Shown here: positions 50,416 through 58,953 of the stretch, one piece after another
Layout of the letters: each line of letters begins with the position of its first letter
Numbering within the stretch: position 1 is the stretch's first letter
NCBI GenBank assembly: GCA_018262985.1
Contig: JADFDI010000003.1
Coordinates: forward strand, 161,577 to 225,576
Reading direction: 5' to 3'
Length of the DNA stretch: 64,000 bases
Source of the DNA: Spirochaetota bacterium
Lineage (GTDB): Bacteria > Spirochaetota > Spirochaetia > Treponematales > UBA12059
Notes under the pieces: model-generated
Seen by the model: only the letters and a program-made list of their open reading frames with translations
The model's database searches: none
What the model was told of the DNA's origin: nothing
Program-made: the position numbers and the translations under genes

Positions 50416-51591
50416 CTATTCGAGGATGTACGCGTCGAGCGGCGGGAAGCCGTTGAAGTAGATCGAGCTGTAGCTCTGCGTGTAGGCGCCCGTCGTGAAG
50501 ATGTAGGCGCGGTCGCCGATCTTCGCGCTCGAGGGCATCATGTAGGTGGTCTTCTCGTAGAGGATGTCCATCGAGTCGCAGGTGGGGCCGGCGATGATGA
50601 CGTCCTCCTGGGGACCGGAGCCCTCGAAGTAGATGGGGTACTTGATGGCCTCGTCGAGGGTCTCGATCAGGCCGCCGAACTTGCCGATGTCGACGAAGAG
50701 CCAGCGGTAGAGGTCGTGGGTGCTCTTGCGCGCGAGGTTCACGATCTCGGTGACGATGACGCCCGAGTCGCCGGCCATGGAGCGGCCCGGCTCGATGACG
50801 ATCTCCGGCCACTCGCCGTCGAAGTTGTTCTCGATGTAGCCCTTGATCTCCTCGGCGTACACCGAGATCTCGTGGGTGGGCTCGAGGTAGCTGGCGGGAA
50901 AGCCGCCGCCCATGTTGACCATCTTGAGCTGGACGCCGAGCTCGTCCTTCGCGTAGCGGAAGATCTGGCCGACCTCGGTCAGGGCGGTGGACCACTGGCC
51001 GATGTCGCGCTGCTGGCTGCCGACGTGGAACGAGACGCCGTAGGGTTCGAGGCCGAGCTCCACCGCGCGCTCGATGAGCTTCCGCGCGAAGTCGGGGTGG
51101 CAGCCGAACTTGCGCGAGAGGGGCCAGTCCGCGCCGAGGCCCTCGGTAAGGATGCGCACGAAGACCCGCGCGCGCGGCGCGGCGCGCGCGATCTTCTCGA
51201 GGTCCTCGAAGCTGTCGGTGGCGAAGAGGCGGACCCCCGCGTCGAAGAAGTACGCGATGTCCTTTTCCTTCTTGATGGTGTTGCCGAAGCTCATGCGCTC
51301 GGGACCGACGCCGAGGCGGAGCAGCTGGTCGAGCTCGAAGCGGGTGGCCACGTCGAAGCTGGAGCCGAGGTCGCGGAGCGTGGAGACGACGGCGTCGTTC
51401 GGGTTGGCCTTGACGGCGTAGTAGACCTGAGCGAAAGGCAGGTGCTTGCGGAGGACCGCGTAGTTCGACCTGATGACGTCGAGGTCGAGGACGAGGCAGG
51501 GAGTCTGCTTTCCCGCGGCGAAGGCTTTGATGCGCTCGAACTTCTCGCGCGGCATGTAGCGCTCGACGGGGAACTCGTATTGGTCCTGCAT
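50416..51591 (-). CDS. Fold-type III PLP decarboxylase (ornithine/lysine decarboxylase type)
   Basis: A 391-aa alanine-racemase-fold decarboxylase. The PLP lysine is in VYYAVKANPN (about residue 60). HVGSQQRDIGQW, VNMGGGFPASYLEPTHE and EPGRSMAGDSG follow. The active-site Cys motif is AGPTCDSMDILYE near the C-terminus. These features match eukaryote-like ornithine and bacterial lysine/ornithine decarboxylases, which make putrescine or cadaverine, rather than LysA. Substrate preference cannot be resolved by eye. A near-consensus promoter with a leader of about 68 nt precedes it. That leader contains a GGCCCGGCC-caa-GGCCGGACC hairpin that could be regulatory. Confidence 0.92.
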   Translation of the reverse strand: MQDQYEFPVERYMPREKFERIKAFAAGKQTPCLVLDLDVIRSNYAVLRKHLPFAQVYYAVKANPNDAVVSTLRDLGSSFDVATRFELDQLLRLGVGPERMSFGNTIKKEKDIAYFFDAGVRLFATDSFEDLEKIARAAPRARVFVRILTEGLGADWPLSRKFGCHPDFARKLIERAVELGLEPYGVSFHVGSQQRDIGQWSTALTEVGQIFRYAKDELGVQLKMVNMGGGFPASYLEPTHEISVYAEEIKGYIENNFDGEWPEIVIEPGRSMAGDSGVIVTEIVNLARKSTHDLYRWLFVDIGKFGGLIETLDEAIKYPIYFEGSGPQEDVIIAGPTCDSMDILYEKTTYMMPSSAKIGDRAYIFTTGAYTQSYSSIYFNGFPPLDAYILE

Positions 51592-51665
51592 TGGGGGGTA
51601 CCTCTGTGAAGAGGGATGTGGCCCGGCCCAAGGCCGGACCTGGTGGCGTCGCCGCTCCGGAGCCG

Positions 51666-51694
51666 ACTATGGTAATCGCTTGCCTCTTTGTCAA
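51666..51694 (-). promoter_or_regulatory. Promoter of decarboxylase gene
   Basis: On the minus strand TTGACA (51694-51689), a 17-bp spacer, CATAGT (51671-51666). Its -35 box overlaps the AATAAT -10 candidate (51693-51698) of the divergent membrane-protein gene, so the two promoters may exclude each other. Confidence 0.65.
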
Positions 51695-51703
51695 TAATGC
51701 GCT

Positions 51704-52492
51704 ATGCCGCATGGCATGATCGGCTTCACCGTCAAGAAATCCCTGTTCGACGCCTGGGACTCCTTCATGGGTCTCGCCCTCGTCAACCTGTCCTTCGTGG
51801 TCGCGGCGGCCGCCGCGATAGGGCTCGCCGCGGCGCTCGGCCCCGGCCTCGCGGGCAACCTGCTGCTGGCCGCGGGCTTCCTCGCCTTCGAGGCCTGCCG
51901 CGTCGTCGCCGCCCTCGCGCTCGAGCCGCTCGCGGAGGGCGGCTCGCTCTCGTTCCGCGCCTGGTTCGCGGCCTGGCCCGCCGCCCTGCCGACCGCGCTC
52001 GTCCTCGGCGGAGCGGAGCTGGCGCTCTTCCTGGCCCTCCGCGCCGCTTTCCCCTTCTACCTCGGCATGGGCGGCCTCGTCGGTTCCTTCGCGCTCGGGG
52101 TGGTGCTCTGGAGCTCGGCCCTGGTCCTGCTCGCCCTCCAGTGGTTGCCCGCCGCCGCCGCCCGCATGCCCGGAAGGACGCTCGGAGCCCGGCTCAAGGC
52201 CTCGTTCGCCATGCTCCTGGACAATTTGGGCTTCACCCTCTTCGTCACCGTCTGGGAGCTCCTGGCCCTGGCCCTGTCGTTCTTCACGGCCTTCCTGGTT
52301 CCCGGCTTCGGCGGCGCCGCCCTGGCCCGCGTCGAGGCGTTCCGCCTGCGCATGCGCAAGTACGAATGGCTCGAGTCCCTGCCCGCGGTCGCCGCCCGGA
52401 GCCCCGTGCCCTGGAAGGAGCTCCTTGCCGACGACGAGGAGCGCCTCGGCAAGCGCACCCTCCGCAGCCTGATCTTCCCCTGGAAAGACTAA
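51704..52492 (+). CDS. Hypothetical polytopic membrane protein, YesL/DUF624-like
   Basis: A 262-aa protein with about five or six membrane helices (residues of roughly 22-45, 50-68, 88-112, 118-142, 170-205). It begins MPHGMIGFTVKKSLFDAWDS, with an amphipathic N-terminus typical of YesL-like proteins, and ends with a charged cytoplasmic tail. No catalytic residues are evident; the family call is tentative. AATAAT lies 5 nt before ATG 51704, another candidate leaderless start; ATG 51716 is an alternative. It is divergent from the decarboxylase gene with overlapping promoters. Confidence 0.75.
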   Translation: MPHGMIGFTVKKSLFDAWDSFMGLALVNLSFVVAAAAAIGLAAALGPGLAGNLLLAAGFLAFEACRVVAALALEPLAEGGSLSFRAWFAAWPAALPTALVLGGAELALFLALRAAFPFYLGMGGLVGSFALGVVLWSSALVLLALQWLPAAAARMPGRTLGARLKASFAMLLDNLGFTLFVTVWELLALALSFFTAFLVPGFGGAALARVEAFRLRMRKYEWLESLPAVAARSPVPWKELLADDEERLGKRTLRSLIFPWKD

Positions 52493-52568
52493 GCGCGAGC
52501 GCGCTTCGTCGATCCCCTGTGGAGCGCCCGGCCTGCGCGCGATCGCGGCGGCGTATCATCCCGGAACG

Positions 52569-53564
52569 CTAATCGAGGGCGGCGAGGCAGGAGGCGCGGT
52601 CGAGGTGGTCGTAGCGGCAGCCTTCGGCGGCGACGATGCGGCTCGCGACGCGGTTCGCGAGCCTTCCGCAGGCGGCCAGGTCCGCGCCCGCGAGCAGGCC
52701 GTAGAGGAAGCCCGCGGCGAAGGAGTCTCCGGCGCCGGTCGTGTCGACGGGCACGACGAGCTCGCCGGGCGCGTGCACGAGGCGCTCGCGCGAGCGCACG
52801 AGGCAGCCGCCCTTGCCGATCTTCATGGCGACGACGGACGTGTAGCGCGAGGCGAGGCGCACGATCTCCGGATCGGGGCCCTCGCAGTCGCAGAGCCGCG
52901 AAAGCTCGGCGCGGTTGCCGAACAGCACCTCGACGCGCCCGGGCAGCCATTCGCGGAGCTCCGCGTAGTAGCGGTCCACCACGAAAGGATCCGCCAGGTC
53001 GAAGCAGACGGGCACGCCCTTCGAGCGCGCGGCGTCCACCGCGGCCAGCAGCGCTTCCTTCTGCGGCGGCGTGTCCCACATGTAGCCCGTGGAATAGAAG
53101 TAGCGGCAACTGTCGAGGGGCGAAAGGTCGAGGTCGGCGGGGCCGTAGCCCTGGCAGGCGCCGAGGTTGGTGAACATGGTGCGTTCGTGGTCGGGCGTTA
53201 CCACGATGGCCGACGAGCCGGTCGCCTCGTCCTTCAGCGCGAGGAAGGCGTCGACGCCCGCCTCCGCGAGCCCGGCGGCGAAAGCCTCGCCGGCCTTGTC
53301 GCGGCCGATGGCGCCGGAGTAGGCGGGCTTGCCGAAGGCTCCGCCGCCCGGACCCTGCAGCATGGCCAGGGCCCGGGCCGTGTTGGCGCCCGAGCCGCCG
53401 GGTACCAGCGAGACCGAGCGGGCCGCGGCGACGACGGCCTCGAAGGTTTCGCGGCTCACCAATTGCATGGTGCCCGGCCTCGAACCGAAGCGCTCCACGA
53501 AGCCGTAGCTCTCGTGGGCGATGTGGTCGACCAGCGGGTTCTCGATGATGTAGACCGATCGCAT
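52569..53564 (-). CDS. PfkB-family carbohydrate/nucleoside kinase
   Basis: A 331-aa ribokinase-family enzyme. The N-terminal substrate motif is VPGGSGANTARALAML (about residues 53-68) and the C-terminal catalytic signature is VDTTGAGDSFAAGFLYGLL, with Asp in GAGD as the base. VVAMKIGKGG and LFGNRAELSRL are also present. The layout resembles adenosine kinase-like or sugar kinases. The exact substrate is unknown. ATG 53564 was selected from the family N-terminus (RSVYIIENPLVDHIA) and has AAGGAAG upstream. It is divergent from the PilZ gene. Confidence 0.9.
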   Translation of the reverse strand: MRSVYIIENPLVDHIAHESYGFVERFGSRPGTMQLVSRETFEAVVAAARSVSLVPGGSGANTARALAMLQGPGGGAFGKPAYSGAIGRDKAGEAFAAGLAEAGVDAFLALKDEATGSSAIVVTPDHERTMFTNLGACQGYGPADLDLSPLDSCRYFYSTGYMWDTPPQKEALLAAVDAARSKGVPVCFDLADPFVVDRYYAELREWLPGRVEVLFGNRAELSRLCDCEGPDPEIVRLASRYTSVVAMKIGKGGCLVRSRERLVHAPGELVVPVDTTGAGDSFAAGFLYGLLAGADLAACGRLANRVASRIVAAEGCRYDHLDRASCLAALD

Positions 53565-53593
53565 CGCCTTCGCGCTTCCTTGCCGCCGTTCGA

Positions 53594-53623
53594 TTGACCA
53601 AGGGGGCGTCTCCATCCTAGTAT
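53594..53623 (+). promoter_or_regulatory. Promoter of PilZ gene
   Basis: TTGACC (53594-53599), an 18-bp spacer, TAGTAT (53618-53623), then 12 nt to ATG 53636. Confidence 0.6.
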
Positions 53624-53635
53624 CGAAGGCAAGCC

Positions 53636-54505
53636 ATGTCCATCACGACCAGCCAGCAAATCGCCAGGTACTACGAGACCTACAAGGCCATCGACGTAAC
53701 CTTCACCAAGGAAGTCATCAAAGCCACGGGCCTCCAGACCCCGGGCGTCTTCCTGAAGTGCGTGGGGGAGCAGTGGCCGTGCGTCATCTACTCCACGAGC
53801 TTTTCCGGCGCCAAGATCCTGGCGAGCGCGCGGGGGAACCTGGCCGAGCGCATCCGCAAGGCCAACAACTCGGTGAGCCTCCGCTTCAGCTTCAAATTCG
53901 CGGACAAGGCCGATCCGGTCAGCTTCTTCGTCTCCGCCAAGGCCACCGGCTTCGCTCCCTACGTCCAATCCGCGGGCGACCTCCAGTTCATCATGCTGGA
54001 ATACACCCAGCGGCCGCCGGACGACCTCCTCGAGACCCTCGGGCGCCTGCTCGAGGCCAACGTCAACTCGGCCCGCCGCCGCGACGAGCGCATCCTGGTC
54101 ACGCCCGACAACGCTTCCAAGCTCCAGTTGGTCTCCAAGGAGACGGTGGTGCTCGTGCAGGGCGTGCCGCGCAAGTGCATCGTGCGCGACCTCTCGTTCT
54201 CGGGCTCGAAGCTGATCCTCGTGGGGCTGGCGAAATTCCTGGTGGGCAAGGACTGCCTGCTCCGGCTCGAATTCCACGAGCCGCGCGAAACCATCGACAT
54301 CGCGGGCAAGTTCGTCCGCCACGAGGACGTCGAGGGCCGCAAGGACCTCGCCGCGGTCGGCGTCGTCTTCGACGCGGCCGCCGTCCCCATGTCCTACAAG
54401 CTGCACGTCAACGAGTGCCTCTCCCAGCAGCGCAAGAAGGAGCCCGGCGAGACCGGCCCCGGCGCCGGGGGATCCGGAGCCGCCAATGCACGACGAAACC
54501 GCTGA
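53636..54505 (+). CDS. PilZ domain c-di-GMP receptor with N-terminal extension
   Basis: A 289-aa protein. Residues 1-125 form an N-terminal domain (ITTSQQIARYYETYKAIDVT, KCVGEQWPCVIYSTSFSGAK). It is followed by a helical linker with ARRRDER and a PilZ domain. The c-di-GMP motif is RKCIVRDLSFSGSK, combining the RxxxR and DxSxxG elements, and the barrel continues to about residue 265. The same architecture is typical of spirochaete PilZ proteins, which control motility and second-messenger responses. It is cytoplasmic. The 3' end overlaps the TPR gene by 20 nt. Confidence 0.9.
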   Translation: MSITTSQQIARYYETYKAIDVTFTKEVIKATGLQTPGVFLKCVGEQWPCVIYSTSFSGAKILASARGNLAERIRKANNSVSLRFSFKFADKADPVSFFVSAKATGFAPYVQSAGDLQFIMLEYTQRPPDDLLETLGRLLEANVNSARRRDERILVTPDNASKLQLVSKETVVLVQGVPRKCIVRDLSFSGSKLILVGLAKFLVGKDCLLRLEFHEPRETIDIAGKFVRHEDVEGRKDLAAVGVVFDAAAVPMSYKLHVNECLSQQRKKEPGETGPGAGGSGAANARRNR

Positions 54506-55601
54506 CGAGTCCCGCCTCCGGGGCATCGCCTTCATCCAGCTCCCCGCCGCCCTGGCCGGGGAGCTTTCAGCCCTCGGCCTCGACCCGGCCGCGCCCATTC
54601 CCGTCGAAACCGGCGGCGACCCGTCGCGCTTCCGCCCGGAGGAGCTGACCCGAGAGGCTGTCGTGGCGGGCATGCTCCGCGTGCTGGCCTGGCGGCCGGA
54701 CGATCCGAACGCTCCCGGTTGGCGCCGCTTCGTGCTGGCCGTAAGGCCGGAGATACTGGGCGAACTTTCCGAGGCCGGCGTGGCCAAGGCGCGGAACGGC
54801 GACTTCGAGGTGGCGGAGGAGGTCTTCCTCGCGCTCGCGGGCCTTTTCCCGGAGCGCGCCGAGCCCCTGTCCAACCTGGCCGTCGTCCTCGAGGACCGCT
54901 CCGAAGCCTACGAGAAGCTCGGCAACGAGGCGCTGGCGGAGGAATTCCGCGAGCGGGCCCACGAGGTCTACCGGCGCCTCCTCGCCTTCGAGCCGCCCTA
55001 CGCGGAGGCCTTCTTCAACGCGGGCTACTTCCACCTCCGCCTGCGCTCCTACGAGCGCGCCCGCGAGCACTTCGAGACCTACCTCAAGCTCGGCTCCGAC
55101 GAGACGCGCCTCGCGCGCGCCCGGGAGATAGCGGGGCGCCTCGAGCGGCAGGGCTTCCTCGACACCTTGTTCAAGGAAGCCTACGACTTCATCTCGATGG
55201 GCCGCGAGGAAGAGGGCATCGCCAAGGCGCGCGAGTTCCTCGAGTCCTACCCGCGGGTCTGGAACGGCTGGTTCCTGGTGGGCTGGGGGAATCGCCGCCT
55301 CGGCCGCTGGACCGAGGGCCGCGACGCCTTCCTCAAGGCGCTCGAGCTCGGCGCCGACGACGCGGACACCCTCAACGAGCTCGCCATCTGCCTCATGGAG
55401 TCCGGCGACCACCCAGGCGCGCGGAAGCGCCTCGAGGAAGCCCTCCGGCGCGAGCCCGAGAACGTCAAGATCATCGCCAACCTGGGCGGGCTCTCCATCC
55501 GGCAGGGACGCAAGGAGGACGCCAAGGGCTACTTCCGCGTCGCCCTCGAGCTCGACCCCTCCGACGAGATCAGCCGCCGCGCCCTCGAATCCCTCGAGTA
55601 G
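54486..55601 (+). CDS. TPR-repeat protein
   Basis: A 371-aa tetratricopeptide-repeat protein without signal peptide. The first 95 residues are a non-repeat region (FIQLPAALAGELSALGLD, EILGELSEAGVAKARNG). Repeats follow from about 98 to 371, with typical phrases such as EPPYAEAFFNAGYFHLRLRS, GRWTEGRDAFLKALELGADD, NELAICLMESGDHPGARKRL and NLGGLSIRQGRKEDAKGYFR. TPRs scaffold protein complexes. The start lies inside the PilZ gene, so co-translation and a shared role in c-di-GMP signalling are likely. Confidence 0.88.
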   Translation: MHDETADESRLRGIAFIQLPAALAGELSALGLDPAAPIPVETGGDPSRFRPEELTREAVVAGMLRVLAWRPDDPNAPGWRRFVLAVRPEILGELSEAGVAKARNGDFEVAEEVFLALAGLFPERAEPLSNLAVVLEDRSEAYEKLGNEALAEEFRERAHEVYRRLLAFEPPYAEAFFNAGYFHLRLRSYERAREHFETYLKLGSDETRLARAREIAGRLERQGFLDTLFKEAYDFISMGREEEGIAKAREFLESYPRVWNGWFLVGWGNRRLGRWTEGRDAFLKALELGADDADTLNELAICLMESGDHPGARKRLEEALRREPENVKIIANLGGLSIRQGRKEDAKGYFRVALELDPSDEISRRALESLE

Positions 55602-55611
55602 CCGGCGTCGC

Positions 55612-55640
55612 TTGACGGGGGGGCGGCGCGTCCCTATCAT
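55612..55640 (+). promoter_or_regulatory. Leaderless promoter of GerMN gene
   Basis: TTGACG (55612-55617), a 17-bp spacer, TATCAT (55635-55640), then exactly CGGCGC before ATG 55647. This is the clearest example of the leaderless pattern in this window. Confidence 0.7.
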
Positions 55641-55646
55641 CGGCGC

Positions 55647-56504
55647 ATGGCCACCCGGCGTACTTCCCGCTCCACCCGTTCCTCGAACAAGCCCGGCCTC
55701 GGCTGCCTGCTCTGGCTCGCGGCCTTCACCGTCGTTTTCGTCATCTTCTTCCTCAACCTGCCCGCCATACGGGAAACCCTCGACCGCACGGGCTTCAGCG
55801 AGCTCGTGAAGGGCCGCGGCTCCGAGGCCGCGCCGCCTTCGTCGCCGGTCGGCACCGAGCCGTCGGAGCGCGGGGACGAACCGGGCTCGACGCCGCCCGC
55901 GGCAACGCCCGGCGGAGTCGTGGTGGTCGCTCCCGAAGCCGGTCCCGCGACCGACCCCAAGCCCTCGACGGAATCCGGAACGCCCGCGGCGCCCGCGCCG
56001 ACCCCCGACCCGAGCTCCGGAGCCGCCGCGCCTTCGGGCGACGGGGCGTCCAAACCCGCCTCCGCGACCCCCGCCCCCAAGACCCGCGTGGCCAGCCTCT
56101 GGTTCGTCCGGATCGACGACGACGGCGTCATCGTCCGCGTCGAGTCGCGCCGCGCGGTGCCCGACACGGGTTCGCCGCTCACCGACGCCCTCAACGCCCT
56201 GCTCGAGGGACCGAGCGCCGGCGAGCTGGACAAGGATCTGATCAGCGCCATCCCCGCGGGCACCCGGCTCCTCTCGCCGGTGCGCATCTCGGGCAGCACG
56301 GCCACGCTCAATTTCAACGAAGCCTTCCAGTTCAACCACATGGGCCTCGAAGGCTACGCCGCCCAGGTCAAGCAGATCGTCTGGACGGCCACCGCCTTTC
56401 CCACGGTCACGGACGTCCAGTTCCTCATCGAGGGCGAGCGCCGCGACTACCTCGGCGCCGAGGGCTTCTACATCGGCAAGCCGCTCTCGCGCAACTCGTT
56501 CTGA
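55647..56504 (+). CDS. GerMN domain membrane protein
   Basis: A 285-aa protein with a basic N-terminus and one membrane helix (LGCLLWLAAFTVVFVIFFLN, about residues 16-35). A long Pro/Ser/Thr/Ala linker (about 60-145) precedes a GerMN domain (about 147-275). The domain contains LTDALNALLEGPSAGELDK, SAIPAGTRLLSPVRISG and NFNEAFQFN. GerMN domains were named from spore germination GerM, but they also occur in non-sporulating bacteria including spirochaetes, where they are probably peptidoglycan-associated. It is anchored in the inner membrane with the domain outside. It is followed by a co-directional gene with a 15-bp gap. Confidence 0.9.
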   Translation: MATRRTSRSTRSSNKPGLGCLLWLAAFTVVFVIFFLNLPAIRETLDRTGFSELVKGRGSEAAPPSSPVGTEPSERGDEPGSTPPAATPGGVVVVAPEAGPATDPKPSTESGTPAAPAPTPDPSSGAAAPSGDGASKPASATPAPKTRVASLWFVRIDDDGVIVRVESRRAVPDTGSPLTDALNALLEGPSAGELDKDLISAIPAGTRLLSPVRISGSTATLNFNEAFQFNHMGLEGYAAQVKQIVWTATAFPTVTDVQFLIEGERRDYLGAEGFYIGKPLSRNSF

Positions 56505-56519
56505 GCTCCGGGAGGAGTC

Positions 56520-57107
56520 ATGGCCAAGGCCGCGGATCCCGAGTCGGACAAGGGAAAGGGCAAGGGCAAGGGCAAGCCGCCGGCGGGGAAGGGCGACTCG
56601 GGCGCCTCCGCGCGCGCGGCAAGTCCGGCCCGGAAGGACGCCGCCCTCGAGCGGCTCAGGGCCGAGCTCGCGGGGCTCGCCTCGGAGCTGGACGGCGAGG
56701 GCCTCGAATTCCTGATCGAGCAGGCCCGCGTCCTCCGCTACAACATGGAAGTCGAGACCCTCGAGCGCCTCGGCGACGAGCTCGAAGCCTCGCGCGGGCG
56801 CGCGGGCGCGAGGGGCGCTCCCGCGAAGGGCGGCGCCGCGAAGGCCGCCGCGGCGCCTCGCTTCGTCGCGGGCGGGGACGGCAAGACCTTCCACCTGGTC
56901 TGGAAGGGCGAGTACAAGCTCTTCGGCGCCGACGAGGTGGCGGCCATGCTCAAGGCCGCCCGGGGCGGCCCGGCGCGGCTCTGGGCCTGGCTCGAGAAGG
57001 AGCGCGCCGACGCCATCGGCGACCTCGCGCTTTCCGGTTCCTCCGATCCCGACCTGGCCCGCCTCGTCTCGACGCTCGAATCCACCTTCGTCATCCGCGA
57101 GCCCTGA
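56520..57107 (+). CDS. Hypothetical protein with Lys/Gly-rich N-terminus
   Basis: A 195-aa protein of unknown function. The first 45 residues are low-complexity (KGKGKGKGKPP and similar). A predicted helical region (about 45-95, ALERLRAELAGLASELDG), a second Ala/Gly linker and a compact C-terminal domain (about 117-195, KTFHLVWKGEYKLFGADEVAAM) follow. No membrane helix or signal peptide. GGGAGGAG precedes ATG 56520. It is probably co-transcribed with the GerMN gene. One copy of the GTGTCACGAAGCTTCCGGG repeat starts 3 nt after its stop. Confidence 0.75.
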   Translation: MAKAADPESDKGKGKGKGKPPAGKGDSGASARAASPARKDAALERLRAELAGLASELDGEGLEFLIEQARVLRYNMEVETLERLGDELEASRGRAGARGAPAKGGAAKAAAAPRFVAGGDGKTFHLVWKGEYKLFGADEVAAMLKAARGGPARLWAWLEKERADAIGDLALSGSSDPDLARLVSTLESTFVIREP

Positions 57108-57110
57108 ACG

Positions 57111-57130
57111 GTGTCACGAAGCTTCCGGGC
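57111..57130. repeat. Solo copy of the GTGTCACGAAGCTTCCGG repeat
   Basis: GTGTCACGAAGCTTCCGGGC lies in the 32-bp gap between two convergent genes. Confidence 0.8.
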
Positions 57131-57139
57131 GGCCCCTGG

Positions 57140-58129
57140 TCAGCGGGCGCGCGAGGCCGGATGCGGCGGCGCGCGATATCCCGCGTCGAGGGCCGCCCGG
57201 GCGGCCGCCTCGTAGTCGGCGAAGCCCTTCGCCCGCGCCACGGCTTCGAGGGCGCGCTCCGGGCAGGCGAGCGAGCGGCCGAAGTAGGTCCAGGCTTCCT
57301 TCATTTTCGAGAGGACGTGGCCGGGACCCGACAGCGCCGCGCGATAGCGCGCGTACAGGTCGTCGTGGAAGGCGCGGAGCGTCGCGGAAGGATCGGGATC
57401 CGGCTGGAGGCCTTTGAGCCGCGCGGGCAGGAAGGGGTCGTAGAGGGCCCAGCGCCCGACCATCCACTCGCGCACGGCGGGAAAGCGGGCGCGAAGGCGC
57501 GCGAGCGTTCCCTCGTCGCGCAAGTCCCCGTTGTAGGCCACCGGATGGGGACAGAGCGCCGCCGCGCGCGCGAAGCCTTCGAGGTCGACTTCCCCCCGGT
57601 ACATCTGGATGCCGAGCCGCGCGTGGATGGTCACCCTGGAAAGCGGGAAGCGCGCGAGGGCGGGCATCAGCGCGACGAGCTCGTCGGGATTCTCGCGGCC
57701 GAGGCGGACCTTCACCGAGAGGGCGGGGCCGAGCCGGGGCACGACCCGCTCGAGGAAGCGCTCCACCCGGTCCGGATGCGGCAGCAGTCCCGAGCCGCGG
57801 CCTTTTTTCGCCACCATGGGGTAGGGGCAGCCGAGGTTCCAGTCGAGCTCGCGGTAGCCGTAGCCTTCGAGGACGGCCGCCGTGGCGAGGAAGGCCTCCG
57901 CGTCGTCGGCGAGGAGCTGCGGCGCCAGGGGAATCTCCGCCTGCCCTTCCGGCTCGAGCTCGCGGAAGTGCGTCGGCCTCGGGCCCTTCACGCCGGCGGC
58001 CAGGATGAAGGGCGCCACGCAGGAATCGAAGCCGCGGAAGCGCGCGAAGTACGCCGCGCGGAACGCCTTTCCCGTCACGCCGTGCAGCGGCGCCAGGACC
58101 AGGCGGAACCCTTCGCTCGATGCTTCCAT
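57140..58129 (-). CDS. tRNA-dihydrouridine synthase family protein
   Basis: A 329-aa FMN-dependent TIM barrel of the Dus family, which reduces uridine in tRNA with NADPH. Visible are LVLAPLHGVTGKAFRAAY at the start, VAPQLL-like PLAPQLLADDAE, LDWNLGCPYPMVAKKGRGSGLL with the catalytic Cys, SVKVRLGRENPDE, VTIHARLGIQMYRG and PVAYNGDLRDE (FMN phosphate). AGGAGG lies 8 nt before ATG 58129, which is chosen over a longer frame. tRNA position specificity is not assignable. It is monocistronic and convergent with the hypothetical gene. Confidence 0.92.
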   Translation of the reverse strand: MEASSEGFRLVLAPLHGVTGKAFRAAYFARFRGFDSCVAPFILAAGVKGPRPTHFRELEPEGQAEIPLAPQLLADDAEAFLATAAVLEGYGYRELDWNLGCPYPMVAKKGRGSGLLPHPDRVERFLERVVPRLGPALSVKVRLGRENPDELVALMPALARFPLSRVTIHARLGIQMYRGEVDLEGFARAAALCPHPVAYNGDLRDEGTLARLRARFPAVREWMVGRWALYDPFLPARLKGLQPDPDPSATLRAFHDDLYARYRAALSGPGHVLSKMKEAWTYFGRSLACPERALEAVARAKGFADYEAAARAALDAGYRAPPHPASRAR

Positions 58130-58208
58130 GCGCGGCCTCCTCCGTCCCTCATTTTTTCCCCTTGCTCCATCGGCTTCCGGAACATACCATGTCCGCGAGG
58201 GGGAAAGC

Positions 58209-58829
58209 ATGCCCTACCGTGGACGCATCGGCCTTTCGGCCTCCGAGGAGCGGCTCGAACGGCTCATCGAGGAACGCATGGCGCCCGGCGCCGACCGCGC
58301 CAAGATCGACCAGCGCATCTGGGACCTCTTCGGCGAGGACTGGGCGGTCATGTTCACCGACCTCTCGGGCTTCTCGCGCAACGTCGCGGAGTTCGGCATC
58401 ATCCACTTCCTCCAGACCATCTTCGAGGCCGAGCGCATCCTGGTGCCCGTCCTCGAGGGGAACGACGGCATCCTCCTCAAGACCGAGGGCGACAGCATGC
58501 TCGTCATCTTCCGCAAGCCCGCCAAGGCCCTGCAGGCGGCGGTCGGCATGCAGGACGCCTGCGCCGCCTACAACCGCGGCCGGCCGGACGAGGAGAAGGT
58601 GCTGCTCTGCGTCGGGCTCGGCTACGGGACCATGCTGCGCATCGGCGACTCGGACGTTTTCGGGCGCGAGGTGAACGCGGCCTCCAAGCTCGGCGAGGAC
58701 ACGGCCAAGGCCGGCGAGATCCTCGTGACCGACGCGTTCCGCCTGGCGGTCGGCGACGAAGGGCACGCCTTCTCCGCGCACGCGGAGAGCTCGCCCGTCA
58801 TCGGCCCGGCCTGGCGCTACCACCCTTGA
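58209..58829 (+). CDS. Class III adenylate/guanylate cyclase
   Basis: A 206-aa stand-alone cyclase domain. Metal-binding Asp residues are in VMFTDLSGFSRN (about residue 53) and KTEGDSMLVIF (about 98). The Lys before EGD and the Asp in DSDVFGREVN fit adenine selection, suggesting cAMP rather than cGMP. The transition-state position of the VNxAxR motif is Lys (VNAASKLGE), a variant I recall in a widespread bacterial subfamily. No sensory or membrane domain is fused, so it is probably cytoplasmic. GAGGGGG precedes ATG 58209. Its stop overlaps the -35 box of the next tiny ORF. Confidence 0.88.
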   Translation: MPYRGRIGLSASEERLERLIEERMAPGADRAKIDQRIWDLFGEDWAVMFTDLSGFSRNVAEFGIIHFLQTIFEAERILVPVLEGNDGILLKTEGDSMLVIFRKPAKALQAAVGMQDACAAYNRGRPDEEKVLLCVGLGYGTMLRIGDSDVFGREVNAASKLGEDTAKAGEILVTDAFRLAVGDEGHAFSAHAESSPVIGPAWRYHP

Positions 58830-58854
58830 CGGCGCGCGCCCGGGCGTGCATCAT
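58826..58854 (+). promoter_or_regulatory. Promoter of tiny aromatic-rich ORF
   Basis: TTGACG (58826-58831), a 17-bp spacer, CATCAT (58849-58854), then 7 nt to ATG 58862. It matches the leaderless arrangement at 55612-55647. Confidence 0.55.
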
Positions 58855-58861
58855 CGTACCT

Positions 58862-58930
58862 ATGGAACGGAACGTCCACGTCGGGGCCTACTTTTATTAT
58901 CCCATCCTCGGAGCCGAAGGTCGGGCGTAG
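58862..58930 (+). CDS. 22-codon ORF, possible leader peptide
   Basis: ATG 58862 to TAG 58930 encodes 22 residues with a run of aromatic codons in its middle (GAYFYYPILG). A promoter of the leaderless type ends 7 nt before it. About 25 nt after its stop is a strong Rho-independent terminator (58954-58983), followed by a second hairpin. This is the layout of a transcription-attenuation leader peptide responding to Tyr/Phe supply. A free-standing small protein or a short regulatory RNA of about 125 nt would fit as well. Conservation is unknown. Confidence 0.45.
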   Translation: MERNVHVGAYFYYPILGAEGRA

Positions 58931-58953
58931 GCGCGCGCGGAGATTCCGTCGTG

